From NCBI GenBank assembly GCA_002730485.1, contig PCAH01000011.1, positions 1 through 26,347 on the forward strand: 26,347 bases of DNA, read 5' to 3'. The DNA comes from Dehalococcoidia bacterium (GTDB lineage: Bacteria > Chloroflexota > Dehalococcoidia > UBA3495). A program made the position numbers and the translations under genes. This document shows positions 1-11,083 of this stretch, in pieces. The notes beneath the pieces are model-generated. The model was not told where the DNA came from and did no database searches. It worked only from the letters and a program-made list of their open reading frames with translations. Every line of letters begins with the position of its first letter. Within the stretch, counting starts at the first letter, position 1.

Positions 1-1
1 C

Positions 2-3000
2 GACCAGCTCTACGTAGCGCAGGCGGTATCCACGCGGCTCAAGGTGACGCACGCCTCGGATCCTGATATCAACGCCACAAAGTCGCTGCACGTAGAGGGT
101 TCCGAGTGGGTGGTGGGTGCGCAGCAGACGGACAACAAGTGGGTGGTGGCGGTCGTGAACCTTGCCTCGAGCACAGCAGGATCCGGGACGACCCGCACGC
201 CTTCACCGCTTGTCGTCGGCGACCCCAGCGACGCTGCTAGCAGGATCTCCGTCGCGACGTCGCAGACTGCCACTGTGCCGGCGAGCACCGATCTGTCGGC
301 CGACCTAGAAGTGACACAGCTGACCATCGCCGACACCTCGGACATGGGCGCCCCGCCGGCCGGGCAGATCGCGGACGCCTACATGGTCAAGTACGGTGAG
401 GGGTCTTGGACCAGCACCAGCGCCTCCTTTGTCGCGATGGCCGTGGATTCCGGCCAGATAAAGATGATGAAGATCGACGTGGCGAAGCCAGCGGCATCAC
501 AGACGGCCACGTTCACGGTAGCGACGCGCCACGTGGCGTCCCCCAGCACTGACGCTCTCTGGATGCTGCGGAATGGTGCGGCGCAGCACCACGATTCCAC
601 GACCCCGCTGACGGTCGCGGTCACCGCTGCGGGCGGTCGCTTCCTCTTTGACGGCGTCGATCCTTCGGGCGGGCTGCGTCTGGAGGCGAACCGCACGTAC
701 GACTTTGACACCTCGGGGCTCTCCGGTCACGCCCTCCAGTTCGACGCGAGCTCGGTATACGCGACAAGTGCTACGGCGACGGGCATACGACTCACTACCA
801 CAGGCAACGGAACCGGCGGATACGTGTGCACGGTGACCGGGCACACAGGCATGGCCGGGAATGTCGTTGTGTCCGATGAAACCCGCACCGGCTTCACGGA
901 ATGGACCTCCGCGGCGCAGTCCGTGATCGAGCCGCTGTGGGACTCGGGCGCGGGCGATAACGCGGCGGACTACGCCGTCCAGAGCCTGACCATGACGGTG
1001 TACGAGGACGTCACGACGAGCGGCAGCGTCGGCTTCGTCCAGAGCGCGTCCGGTCGCCTACCCACAGGGAACTTCCCCGGGGACCTCACGGACTGGCAGG
1101 CGCGCCGCGCTGGGCTGGAGTCCGTAGGAGCGTGGGATCTAGTCACCAACCCGGACACGTCGGCCCCTTCGGTGACGCTCGGGTCGAGCACGTCCTACGC
1201 GGGTGTGGTGCAGGTGAACGCCGACCAGATCGCGAGCGTCGGTGCCCGCGCCGGAGCACTGGAGACCCGCATGACCACCGCGGAAGGCAGCATCTCGCAG
1301 AACGCCAGCGACGTCGCGACCAAGGCCTCGCAGTCGTACGTTGACACGCAGCTGGCGACGAAGGCCACGGACGCCGACTTGAAGCTCGTCTGGGACGCCA
1401 GCACATCGCCGGCGACCGGGCGGCTTGCGGTCGCGGAATCGAACATAACTGGTCTCCGTAGTGACGTCAACAGCACAAGCACGACCGTCGCGGGACACAC
1501 CGCTACCCTCGCACAGCACGGGAACTCGATAGCGGCGATTCCTTCATTTACGAGCAATACGTCCCTTACTCCGAACAACGCCATTCCTGATGCGTACGCG
1601 GTGCGCACCTACGTCAACAACCGTCAGATCTCGCTGAACCACAACATCGAGGCGAACCCGGCCGATACGTCGCAGGCGGTGTCGGCCTATGCGGTGTCCC
1701 AGTACGTGGACAACAACGCCGGAGGAGGCGGTGGCTCTACGCTGGGCCAGACGGCCGACATGCCCTACGACGGTCGGGACATGAGCCCTAACGCGACGAC
1801 GCTCAACTACAGCTACAACAACTACTTCGAGGCGTATCTGAACTCGCTTTCCGACACTAGCAAGCAGACCTTTGGCGACTGGCCGGTGTACACCGTCGGT
1901 TCGCAGCCGTTCTACATCGACACCCAGTACGACGAAGCCTTCAAGCTGCTCGAGTGGGACGGCACTGGAAGTCTCGCGCCGAAGAGCGGGAACGTGTTCT
2001 CACTGAACGCGACGTTCTTCCCTGCGTCGGCGCGGAGCTTCCCGGTGCAGGGGGCCGCATACATCAAGACGGCACCGGTTGCCAACACGGCGACGTGGAC
2101 CAACATGTATCAGATCACGGCTAAGAACGAGACGACGACGGACACGGGCGCGAAGGTCGTCAGCGCGATGTTTGCAGGCGAGTTCCAGACGGGCCTGAGC
2201 CACCCGGACTACGATCCGTACAACGACTACGGACTGAGTGCGACCAACCCCCGGTCGAACACGAGTTCGAGTTACCCTTCCAATCATGACGACACGAACA
2301 CGCACCACCTCACTGTCGTGGATATGTCAGCGCACAATCTGTTTTGGGCAGGCAGCATTGCAGTCCCCGCGAGCGAGAGCAGTGCTGTCGTCCTCAACGT
2401 GTCGAAACGGATCCCGGATCTGAATGGCCTCGACGGTCCGGGCGCCGCGAATTCCGTCGGGTTGCCGAAAACGGGCGGTCGTAATTCGCGGCTTCTCATT
2501 CGTTTCCACACGCAGCCAGCTACCCACCCATTCAACCACCAGACCTTTACCTTCGCCCCGATCACCACGGACGGTACACAGGGTCACCTTTACAATCCGT
2601 ACAGTACCAGCCAACAGATTCTCGGGCGCGCCATGGTCGGGTCGCGGACCGGAACCGCTATGGTGGCTGTATCGTCATGTACGATTTTCATCGAACCCGT
2701 TGTGGTACAGATCGAGCCAGAGACGATGCCTTCGCAGGTGACGCGATTCGGATCGTTCGAGACGAATTTCTGGGGCAGCAATAGCCCGATCACTTCCTTT
2801 AGGGACGTGGTGCTCGCGGCCTACGACACCTACAGTCGCGGCTACCAGCAAGTTCAGTACAGCAAACGGGACATGGCGCCGTACCGCCACATACCGACCC
2901 CCGTCGCGATTAGTAATCTCCGAATGGCGGACTCCGGTCCCTCGTGTCCGTACGAGACGGGAACGGCCACGCGCCTGTACGGCGACCTGAGCACCGTGAC

Positions 3001-6000
3001 GGGTCCGGGTAATCAAACCGCCATTTGCGGGGCGGGTTACAACGCCACGGGTGGTACGAGCACGGGGCGTTTCTACGACTGGGTGTACCTCCACGACGTC
3101 GGGGAAACCGTGGCCTTTGCAAAGTTCTACGAGCCCATAGATTCGAGCTATTCGCCGGAGCAATCAGCGCGGGGCTTCACGTATTCGGGCCTCCTTACAC
3201 ACTCCGGGGGTGTAATGTTTATGCAGCCCGTGATGCACAAGCAGGTCACGCTGAGCAACAGCAATAACGCGCTACAGTTCTACCATCAGGTGGTGGAAAA
3301 CCGCGATAACGGTACCAAGCCCTTCTACTACCAGAAGGGCACTAACGCACCCGGGTACAAGACGGAGAGCGACAAGCGGTATTACTACCACAATCCGTTC
3401 GGAGTCGGTACCTCTTCGTACCAGACGATGGTAATCCAAGACGGAGTAAGGACGTACGCAAATTTACCCTATTACAAATCAAGCTCGCAGTCGGCGGGGC
3501 GCACGGACGGGAAGACGCCCCTGACTCCCGCGGAATTCAGCACCGACGCACAGTTTCGTATTTCCTCCGGGGGGCAGACGTGGTACTACATCGTGCTGAT
3601 TGACGGCGGCAGCGGTATGCGAACACTCGGTGGTACAGGTGACGGGACCATGAGCGGTGGCCAGATGACCGTCACGGAGCGCCACGGATCGACCGGCATC
3701 TATATCGTCCCCTCGGAGTCAGACAAAACCACGCTTGCAGTGGGAAGCAGTGTCACCGACTCGGCGCCGACTCTGATCACTCCCTACTATTACATGCACG
3801 GTGGCCAGCTGGGATTTTCGAACTGCGACCCGATGCGAAGTGCATCGACGATACTAGGCGACGCGGGTAGTTACTCCCAGAACATATGTGCCGTCTTTCA
3901 GCGGTCGGGGTGGAACGAGACCGTCGCGAACGACAAGGGTCTGGCGGATGTGGCCTTTGCGAATCTCAAAAGCGCGAATGAAGCTACACTGTTCAGTGCC
4001 CTCCCGAGCGCGCCGGACCTTACGTCGTTCAACTTTACGATAAACGTCTACAACGGACCGGACGCAGCCCCGGGTCCGCGCTCCGTTAAAATGGACCCGT
4101 TCGGCCTTATTCGGGTGGTAACTCCCTCCAATGCGGTCGGTTCAGGGTGGTACACCAGTTACGCGACGCACTGGCACATGACCCAGAAAACCACCAGTGC
4201 GATTACGGGCAGGTACGCCGACAGCCCCGTCGCCCTCAACATCGCCAACATATACGACCCGTACAACTACTGGACATCTATATCTACCTACTACAGACAC
4301 TACCCGCAGTTCGGGTGTACACCGTGGAATCCGATGGTGAAAGCCGGTTACGCTGTGAAATGGATAAACGAGAACGGTTTGCACGTGAACACCGACACGG
4401 GGTTCGCGAGCGGTGCTAGTACCCTGTCGATCTTGGAAAAACACCAGATACTACGCTGGACTGTGTACGAAGATGTCAACATCTGGCCCACGATGTGGAA
4501 CGGTGCAAACCACGGTCGAAGGCGCCCATCGGAAACGTTCAAGGAATGGTTCGACCGCAGCGACTACGCAACCCAGCTTTATTTGAAAAAGCGCAGTACC
4601 CTATCCAGCCCTGAATACTATCGGTACTTTCGCACGATGCCTCCCACCGCGCGTACGCCTAGCGGATCGGTAAACCGTATTTACACCAACCACGCGGAGA
4701 CTGCCGCCATTTATCATAATCAATACTACTACTACACAACGAACCCTATCACCGGTGTTCAGTACGGCTATAGTAATCAGGATATGTGGGGCATTCCCTA
4801 CAAAAACGACGGTAGTGGAGGTCGGTTTACAACGCGAAATTGGAACTACTACGTACAGGGGGTAGATCAAGGTAACGGAAAATACTGGGCCGCGTACTAC
4901 ACGAATACGTTTCCTTCTGTGAACGACATCATACGTTTCTTCCGTAACGAAAGTCATGACCCGAATAATGGTGACAGTTTGACCGGTTCCAACAACAACA
5001 TGCCTTGGGGGCCATTTAAGGTCGTACAGACGTACACTGATTCGACAGGTGGAAAGGTCATGGTAGTAGAAGGCAGCTACCCATACTTTCCGATCGTTTC
5101 ATTTGTGCACGATTTGGGAAGCTGGCGCTACTGGGGCAACACCACGTGGGTTGCTCGAAGGTGGCAGAAACTCGCGGAAAATACAAAATCACCATCGTGG
5201 TTTCAGAATGACCCATACAACGACAACGACGCGTACGTGTCCAACTTTGGTAACTGGCTAGTGTCGCTCAGTCACCAGTTCGTCGGTTCCCGCATGTCCG
5301 GAAACCAGTATGTGCAGATCGACAACAGCAGTCCCGTCATGCAGTCGCAGTACATGGACACCCAGATCGGAAGCGACGGAAAAACGTACCTCGGGTACTG
5401 CGAACTTACCCAATGTCAGATCATCCGCGACGGCTCCCAATTCGGGAGGTTCCGGTGTATAGAGGATATTATAAATTTCGTGCACTGGCAAGTCGTGCGA
5501 GGCCATTGGTCGTATCGAAACGGAAACGGAATCAACCAGTGGATGCATCGTGGAACGAGCAGCAACCAGTTCGTGACAGTGGTCCCTTCCGGATATGGTA
5601 TCAGTCAATATACAAATCACTTTGGTTGGAAGGGGCTTGTAGAAGTCCTCTTCGAAAAATACGAATGGGATCTGTCGAACCAGCCCACCTCGAGCAGCCC
5701 CAAATTAAACTCGGCAAGGAGCTACCGCCTTGGTGAAATCTCCATCCACTACACCAACACCTCGCAAGACCATCCTAATACCAGCAAGCTGTTTGGTCTT
5801 ACTCCGTTTTCGGCTTGCGACCCGTACGACGTGCGAACGACGTGGCACGTTTCAAAGGATGGGACTTATATGCCCGGTGGTAGCATGGGTGCCCATTTAT
5901 GGTACACAAACAATTGCGCCGACTTTTCGTACTACGTAGCCCACCAGCTCGAACCGAGTTCGCATACGGGCTATACCTCTTCAAGCCACTTTCACAGCAA

Positions 6001-9000
6001 CTCCTCGTACCCCAACCTGCGACAGACAATGTCGTTTTCGACGACCATGAAAAAGGTAGGCGTCACGACAACGGCAAACGGTATCCATAGCACCCAATGG
6101 CCGTTGCGAAACCAGCACGATGTATTTCATTACTACTGGGCGCAGCGATTCTTCTGCTACAAGTTCAATAAGCACCAGATGGTGCTCACCGACGGAAGCG
6201 GTCCCTACTGGTACGAGGGTCTTAACAGTGACGGCTCAGACTGGAACGGCACGCCCACCCAGCTAAAATTGACACTCGATCAGGCGCGCGCCTACACGAA
6301 CTACCTGAAAGGCAACATTGGTGGATCCGGTTACTCGCATAAGCTGCACCACTACAACAACACGACATGGGACACCGATAGCGACGGGAACTACAGCACC
6401 ACGCAGACCAATTTGGATCCACGCGGTCAGTATTCTGTGGGAATAAACTACTTTTTCTACCAGCTACCAATCTCCATAACTCTCGGTCACGAGTCGTTCA
6501 CAAGTTGGTCACTTGGAAACCCAGCCACCGTCGCCGCGTCTGACTACTCGCACTACTCTATGAGTCAGGTGAAAATGTTCAGAAGCAACGACGGCAACTA
6601 CATCACTGGGACGACCCCATGGACTGCCCTGACGCTCAACAACTACACGGAGTGGCCGGACTGGATGCGCCTGCCTTGGATGCTCGGGGCGAAGACAATG
6701 GGAGATCTGAAAGCACTGGTGGCAGATTACAGCTCCAATAACTGGTGGACGACGCACAAGACGATCAACGACCTTCCTTGTTCCGTGGACCTACTCTGGG
6801 CGATCTCCAACTACAAAACCGGCACGACGCTTCCGATCAACCAATGGGTGGCCCCATACTTCCAGAGCTACTCTCGTACTGAGTCGTACGCGACATTCGG
6901 CAAGGACAGCGAGGTTCTGAATAACATGGCCGATACGAATCGCTACGCAAAACATTATTATACCCAGATTATGATGTGGGTTGAGGGCGCAGAGGTCAAT
7001 GGTAGTGACTCTAGCAGTCGTAGAATCGTAATGAATAGGACCAATTCTCGTTTCAAGGCAGGTACTGGCCCGGCCTACATGCGACCCGTCAATGAAGTCT
7101 ACTGTCTGTTCCCCGTGATGTATGCATCCGACGTGGAGTCCTTCCGCGGGCACCACAGCAACCACCCGATCCGTAACACCTGCGATCTGATGAACACTCT
7201 CGTATGGTACTACATCACAGGACGGGCGAATAGCTCTACGTTGGTCACCCTTCACTACGCGATTTACAACACGGATACCCTGTACGAGACGAGCGACCTC
7301 AATTCGAGCGGAAACCCTTCAGGTACCGCATACGACATTTCTGGAGCAACTGGGGGCACCCTGAACAGCTACCACTGGTCCTCGTCCACTACCCAGACTA
7401 CGGTCGATGGAAACGAGATCCCGTACGTTTACAACAGTCGTAACTGGTGGAACAACAGCTACCGTCATTGGGGGTACGTGGACTACACTATACCGTCTGC
7501 CCTGTACAACGCGCTATCCAACGGCGACAAGGTGACGATAAGATTCAAAGATGCGTCACGCCAAATGTACGAGGGGTACGGGTGGGGGCGTTCGTATACC
7601 ATAGACAAGGTCGATGATACAAACTTTAAAGTCAGAATATTATTTGATCAGGCCGACAGCGCGTCGAGCTACAGCCTTCCGGCCATCCACCTCTCCACAG
7701 GCAGCAGCGTCGCCGCCGTGATGCGTAAGGCAACCGTCGTTTCGAAAAAGCCGATTCATGGTCGGGGGCAGACTACCTTATCGGTGCCTACGGATGTCCA
7801 CGAGCTTTTCGACGCTATCATACAGGCAAACGGGTCGGGGGTGACCAACGCCATGCGTGGTCACACGCCTTTCTGGCCGGCGGATTTCACATCCCCTTCC
7901 GCAACGGCCCACCTTACTAGCGGGCGTGTCGTTTTCGGCATAGACTCTTCGTCGAGTCCTACGTACTATGCCTACGACTACACATCCAGCAGCGGCGGTA
8001 CGGGTTTCAATGCCCACTACGCCGGCATGAACAAGGACGGCTTCAGGCTGTACCCATGCGCTGACAACAATCGGGGGAATCTGCAGGCCATCACGTGGAA
8101 AAATTGGGCGGCGTTCGGGAGTGCCAACAACCCGATAGAACACCCAGACACCGCGCTGCAACTGATCAAAGGAAACGCCAACTACACGAATACCTCAACG
8201 TTCTACTACACCATCCGCAATAGCGTAAGTGTGCCCGCATCTGCGTACCCCAACTTGACAGAGCCAACATACGGTACGACTACTACGTCGGGCACATTTA
8301 ACGTAGATGACATACGCCACGCAATATCGACGGGTCAGAAAGAATGGCTGTGGGGCACGATTCCGTGGGCCCCTATACAGGTTAGCACGCTAGACGACAC
8401 ACGGGTCGGTGTGTCTCGCTTCGGGTACGGTTCTATATATTATGGAAGTTATCCCTTCCGTAACACAGGACCCTACTACTTCTACGACAACCCGGATACC
8501 AGCTCGACAAGCTGCCCGACGAACATGGTAGGTGGCGGGACGTTTTCTTTGGCTACGGGAGGTTTTCCCATTAGTCTTTCGTCCATGAATGTGTCGATGA
8601 CGTGGAACCCACGTTTCTTCACGTCGCCGAGCCAGATGGTGACGTGGGCTGATAATAATCTGGGACCTTTGGACCACGGTCTGATTGTATACGCGGGGTA
8701 CTGGGACTATTACGTTGGAAACGCCATCGCATCACATGAGACAGATGTACTGAATATGGCTACATCCATCGGAGAGCAGCAATCGGATCTCAGAATGAAC
8801 CTCACGCACGACTTTGATCCACCAATAAATGCTGTTTCTATGCGCATGCGATCAGACGTCCAATCCCAACAAGCCGCATGGGCCGAGAACCACTATCACA
8901 GCGCAATGCCCCGTACATTACAGATACAGCACAACAAAGTGCAAACTTACTATGACCGATTCTTCGGTGCCTCGCTCAGATACGGTCACAGGTATCCTCC

Positions 9001-11083
9001 GTGGCATTTCAGGCAAGGCTTCTCGTATTATCCCGTCGAGAATTATGCATTCCGGTACAATTCTGTGAACTGGGCCTATAATAGCGGTACGGATTCATTT
9101 AGGGATGCTGTCTACTCATCGCGCGTCGTTGTGAGCGGATCCGGTTCGATGAGTATGTTCAGTAATGACATTCTTACGCATGGTTACGCACAGCGACAGC
9201 ATCGCGAATGGTGGGATAAAACGGGCTTTAGTACCGATTACTACGCTTCCGGTATTCATTTGGAGGTTAGGGACGAAAACAGAAACATACTCATAAGTAC
9301 AGTATCCAGCAACAAGCAGGCATACTTTCAGAATGAAGCAGGCACGGGCTACCATGGAGGCTGGCAGCTGACAATGCGGTGGCGGTGGGGGGCAACTACA
9401 TCAAACGATTTCTGGGAGGTCACTTTGATGCCGAACGACACCACCAACGCAGGGTGGACTATGCTTTTTCAATTCGGTGCCGCATTTCTAAACAGCTATG
9501 GATACAGCTATAATGCAAATTCAGTAGTTCATTTGCAAATGCGAGGCGTGAGTGTCCCAGAGCGAAATATGAAGTATCAACGAACGGGTTTGTACCCGAC
9601 AGGAAGAACAGAGGTTGGTGCTATGTATCCGGAAGGCTGGTTATCGACCCTTCAATACTCGTGGCCACGGAACAACGCGTCGCTAGTATTGGGTTTGGGG
9701 AGGCTGAGTCGCGCGACGAACTCCCTAGACGGCGTCCCCATCCGAGACTGGGCCGACATGACTTCGACGTATAGTCACTACGCGGGTATACGCAATATGT
9801 ATGGTTACCCTAACAGCAACTACCGACGGTACTTGTGGCACTACCACGAGCAAGAAAATGATCTTCAAGGCAGAACTTACACGAATAGCGGTCACTACTT
9901 TGGCAAGCCCGGGCACGCCAATTGGGACACCGATAACGGCAGAGGAGGTCGAAACCGGATACTCGTCGCGCACAACCGCTTTCGATATGTCTACTCGACA
10001 ACTATTACTAGCGGATTTACAGGTGTTCATATTAATCGGCCGGATCGGACGGACGAGGAGTGGGAGCGACGGATAGGACAGCTTGTACGAAGCTCCGGTA
10101 AGGTGGATGGGCTTGTGACAGTATCTCATGCGTACACGCGCATGGAACTTACGAAAAACAGTGCCGATCCCGCCGTTTACGGGGTTGTCGCCGGCGTTTC
10201 TGACGAAGGGCGGCTTCTGATCAACTCGGTCGGTGAGGGAGCCCTCTACGTTACAGACGAGCAACCCATACACCTCGGAGACCTGCTACACTCGAGCTCC
10301 GTGTGTGGACTCGCGACTAAACAGGACGACACTATCATCCGTAGCGCGACGTGCGCAAAAGCGATGGCACCGTGTGACTTCTCGTATGTCGGAAAGCCTA
10401 CCATGGGATCTGTCGCAGTCCACTACTTCAGTAAAGCTCACCAGCGAGTCTGTGCTGTGGAAGCCGCCATCGTTCTTTCTCCTCTGTGCGCACTGGTGGA
10501 ATTTGCAGAGAGTACACATACCTACACGTCGCCCGATACTCCCGGAATCGAGTATACGACATTTGAAAACGACGAAGACGCATTAGAAATGAAGGACTCT
10601 ATTTCATTTATCGACCCCGCAACATATAACGCGTATGTCGAAGAATATGAGAATATCCGTAGCACCCGAGCTGCGGAAGAGCGCGCCGATTCGGAGGAAG
10701 AAGGTGAGGAGACGAACCGGCCGATAGACGACGACGACGGGTACGCCCTGCGGATGTTTGACTTGTACACTAAAGTAGTGGAAGCGAATCCAGACATTCA
10801 GCGCCCTTCTGTGCACGAGCTCTTCCATTTAAAGACGTGGAACGGGTCAGTCAGCACAATGAACACGGTCACATCGTGGCGGCCAGCTACTGAGAGCGAT
10901 AATATTCAAGACAATCGAATTCGTTTCGCGGACGAAGCTACGCAGGAGACGCTTCTCGAGCACGTCCGTGTCCTAGGCCTCGACGACGTAGACGACACCA
11001 ACACGCCGTACGAGCTGTATGAGCTTGTCCGCGAGGCTACGTCCATGAAGGTGGCCTTCATGCCTGTGATTTACCTGTGTTAG
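2..11083 (+). CDS. Giant fibre-like virion surface protein (5' partial)
   Basis: The reading frame is open from base 2 to the TAG at 11081-11083, so at least 3,693 residues are visible and the true start lies upstream; the GTG at 44 is only the first possible start codon inside the window. Numbering from that GTG: residues about 195-280 form a cupredoxin-like domain with candidate metal ligands His229, Cys262, His267 and Met270. Residues about 400-560 resemble phage tail fibres, with helical Ser/Ala/Thr-rich stretches and repeated A-V-x-x-Y-V motifs, ending in a run of five glycines near 560. The body to about 3,350 is very rich in Tyr, Trp, Asn, Ser and His and resembles no domain I know. 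Residues about 3,377-3,446 (YGVV...VNSxGEGA-like, then G-D-L, KQDD and CDF) match a C-terminal domain I associate with long structural proteins of giant algal viruses. An acidic segment and about 100 more residues follow. Attachment or particle decoration is inferred. Confidence 0.85.
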   Translation, partial: DQLYVAQAVSTRLKVTHASDPDINATKSLHVEGSEWVVGAQQTDNKWVVAVVNLASSTAGSGTTRTPSPLVVGDPSDAASRISVATSQTATVPASTDLSADLEVTQLTIADTSDMGAPPAGQIADAYMVKYGEGSWTSTSASFVAMAVDSGQIKMMKIDVAKPAASQTATFTVATRHVASPSTDALWMLRNGAAQHHDSTTPLTVAVTAAGGRFLFDGVDPSGGLRLEANRTYDFDTSGLSGHALQFDASSVYATSATATGIRLTTTGNGTGGYVCTVTGHTGMAGNVVVSDETRTGFTEWTSAAQSVIEPLWDSGAGDNAADYAVQSLTMTVYEDVTTSGSVGFVQSASGRLPTGNFPGDLTDWQARRAGLESVGAWDLVTNPDTSAPSVTLGSSTSYAGVVQVNADQIASVGARAGALETRMTTAEGSISQNASDVATKASQSYVDTQLATKATDADLKLVWDASTSPATGRLAVAESNITGLRSDVNSTSTTVAGHTATLAQHGNSIAAIPSFTSNTSLTPNNAIPDAYAVRTYVNNRQISLNHNIEANPADTSQAVSAYAVSQYVDNNAGGGGGSTLGQTADMPYDGRDMSPNATTLNYSYNNYFEAYLNSLSDTSKQTFGDWPVYTVGSQPFYIDTQYDEAFKLLEWDGTGSLAPKSGNVFSLNATFFPASARSFPVQGAAYIKTAPVANTATWTNMYQITAKNETTTDTGAKVVSAMFAGEFQTGLSHPDYDPYNDYGLSATNPRSNTSSSYPSNHDDTNTHHLTVVDMSAHNLFWAGSIAVPASESSAVVLNVSKRIPDLNGLDGPGAANSVGLPKTGGRNSRLLIRFHTQPATHPFNHQTFTFAPITTDGTQGHLYNPYSTSQQILGRAMVGSRTGTAMVAVSSCTIFIEPVVVQIEPETMPSQVTRFGSFETNFWGSNSPITSFRDVVLAAYDTYSRGYQQVQYSKRDMAPYRHIPTPVAISNLRMADSGPSCPYETGTATRLYGDLSTVTGPGNQTAICGAGYNATGGTSTGRFYDWVYLHDVGETVAFAKFYEPIDSSYSPEQSARGFTYSGLLTHSGGVMFMQPVMHKQVTLSNSNNALQFYHQVVENRDNGTKPFYYQKGTNAPGYKTESDKRYYYHNPFGVGTSSYQTMVIQDGVRTYANLPYYKSSSQSAGRTDGKTPLTPAEFSTDAQFRISSGGQTWYYIVLIDGGSGMRTLGGTGDGTMSGGQMTVTERHGSTGIYIVPSESDKTTLAVGSSVTDSAPTLITPYYYMHGGQLGFSNCDPMRSASTILGDAGSYSQNICAVFQRSGWNETVANDKGLADVAFANLKSANEATLFSALPSAPDLTSFNFTINVYNGPDAAPGPRSVKMDPFGLIRVVTPSNAVGSGWYTSYATHWHMTQKTTSAITGRYADSPVALNIANIYDPYNYWTSISTYYRHYPQFGCTPWNPMVKAGYAVKWINENGLHVNTDTGFASGASTLSILEKHQILRWTVYEDVNIWPTMWNGANHGRRRPSETFKEWFDRSDYATQLYLKKRSTLSSPEYYRYFRTMPPTARTPSGSVNRIYTNHAETAAIYHNQYYYYTTNPITGVQYGYSNQDMWGIPYKNDGSGGRFTTRNWNYYVQGVDQGNGKYWAAYYTNTFPSVNDIIRFFRNESHDPNNGDSLTGSNNNMPWGPFKVVQTYTDSTGGKVMVVEGSYPYFPIVSFVHDLGSWRYWGNTTWVARRWQKLAENTKSPSWFQNDPYNDNDAYVSNFGNWLVSLSHQFVGSRMSGNQYVQIDNSSPVMQSQYMDTQIGSDGKTYLGYCELTQCQIIRDGSQFGRFRCIEDIINFVHWQVVRGHWSYRNGNGINQWMHRGTSSNQFVTVVPSGYGISQYTNHFGWKGLVEVLFEKYEWDLSNQPTSSSPKLNSARSYRLGEISIHYTNTSQDHPNTSKLFGLTPFSACDPYDVRTTWHVSKDGTYMPGGSMGAHLWYTNNCADFSYYVAHQLEPSSHTGYTSSSHFHSNSSYPNLRQTMSFSTTMKKVGVTTTANGIHSTQWPLRNQHDVFHYYWAQRFFCYKFNKHQMVLTDGSGPYWYEGLNSDGSDWNGTPTQLKLTLDQARAYTNYLKGNIGGSGYSHKLHHYNNTTWDTDSDGNYSTTQTNLDPRGQYSVGINYFFYQLPISITLGHESFTSWSLGNPATVAASDYSHYSMSQVKMFRSNDGNYITGTTPWTALTLNNYTEWPDWMRLPWMLGAKTMGDLKALVADYSSNNWWTTHKTINDLPCSVDLLWAISNYKTGTTLPINQWVAPYFQSYSRTESYATFGKDSEVLNNMADTNRYAKHYYTQIMMWVEGAEVNGSDSSSRRIVMNRTNSRFKAGTGPAYMRPVNEVYCLFPVMYASDVESFRGHHSNHPIRNTCDLMNTLVWYYITGRANSSTLVTLHYAIYNTDTLYETSDLNSSGNPSGTAYDISGATGGTLNSYHWSSSTTQTTVDGNEIPYVYNSRNWWNNSYRHWGYVDYTIPSALYNALSNGDKVTIRFKDASRQMYEGYGWGRSYTIDKVDDTNFKVRILFDQADSASSYSLPAIHLSTGSSVAAVMRKATVVSKKPIHGRGQTTLSVPTDVHELFDAIIQANGSGVTNAMRGHTPFWPADFTSPSATAHLTSGRVVFGIDSSSSPTYYAYDYTSSSGGTGFNAHYAGMNKDGFRLYPCADNNRGNLQAITWKNWAAFGSANNPIEHPDTALQLIKGNANYTNTSTFYYTIRNSVSVPASAYPNLTEPTYGTTTTSGTFNVDDIRHAISTGQKEWLWGTIPWAPIQVSTLDDTRVGVSRFGYGSIYYGSYPFRNTGPYYFYDNPDTSSTSCPTNMVGGGTFSLATGGFPISLSSMNVSMTWNPRFFTSPSQMVTWADNNLGPLDHGLIVYAGYWDYYVGNAIASHETDVLNMATSIGEQQSDLRMNLTHDFDPPINAVSMRMRSDVQSQQAAWAENHYHSAMPRTLQIQHNKVQTYYDRFFGASLRYGHRYPPWHFRQGFSYYPVENYAFRYNSVNWAYNSGTDSFRDAVYSSRVVVSGSGSMSMFSNDILTHGYAQRQHREWWDKTGFSTDYYASGIHLEVRDENRNILISTVSSNKQAYFQNEAGTGYHGGWQLTMRWRWGATTSNDFWEVTLMPNDTTNAGWTMLFQFGAAFLNSYGYSYNANSVVHLQMRGVSVPERNMKYQRTGLYPTGRTEVGAMYPEGWLSTLQYSWPRNNASLVLGLGRLSRATNSLDGVPIRDWADMTSTYSHYAGIRNMYGYPNSNYRRYLWHYHEQENDLQGRTYTNSGHYFGKPGHANWDTDNGRGGRNRILVAHNRFRYVYSTTITSGFTGVHINRPDRTDEEWERRIGQLVRSSGKVDGLVTVSHAYTRMELTKNSADPAVYGVVAGVSDEGRLLINSVGEGALYVTDEQPIHLGDLLHSSSVCGLATKQDDTIIRSATCAKAMAPCDFSYVGKPTMGSVAVHYFSKAHQRVCAVEAAIVLSPLCALVEFAESTHTYTSPDTPGIEYTTFENDEDALEMKDSISFIDPATYNAYVEEYENIRSTRAAEERADSEEEGEETNRPIDDDDGYALRMFDLYTKVVEANPDIQRPSVHELFHLKTWNGSVSTMNTVTSWRPATESDNIQDNRIRFADEATQETLLEHVRVLGLDDVDDTNTPYELYELVREATSMKVAFMPVIYLC

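Noticed and set aside
44..46. GTG as the true start of the giant fibre gene
   Set aside because: The frame is open to the left window edge with ordinary coding sequence before it, and GTG starts are unusual in eukaryotic viruses.
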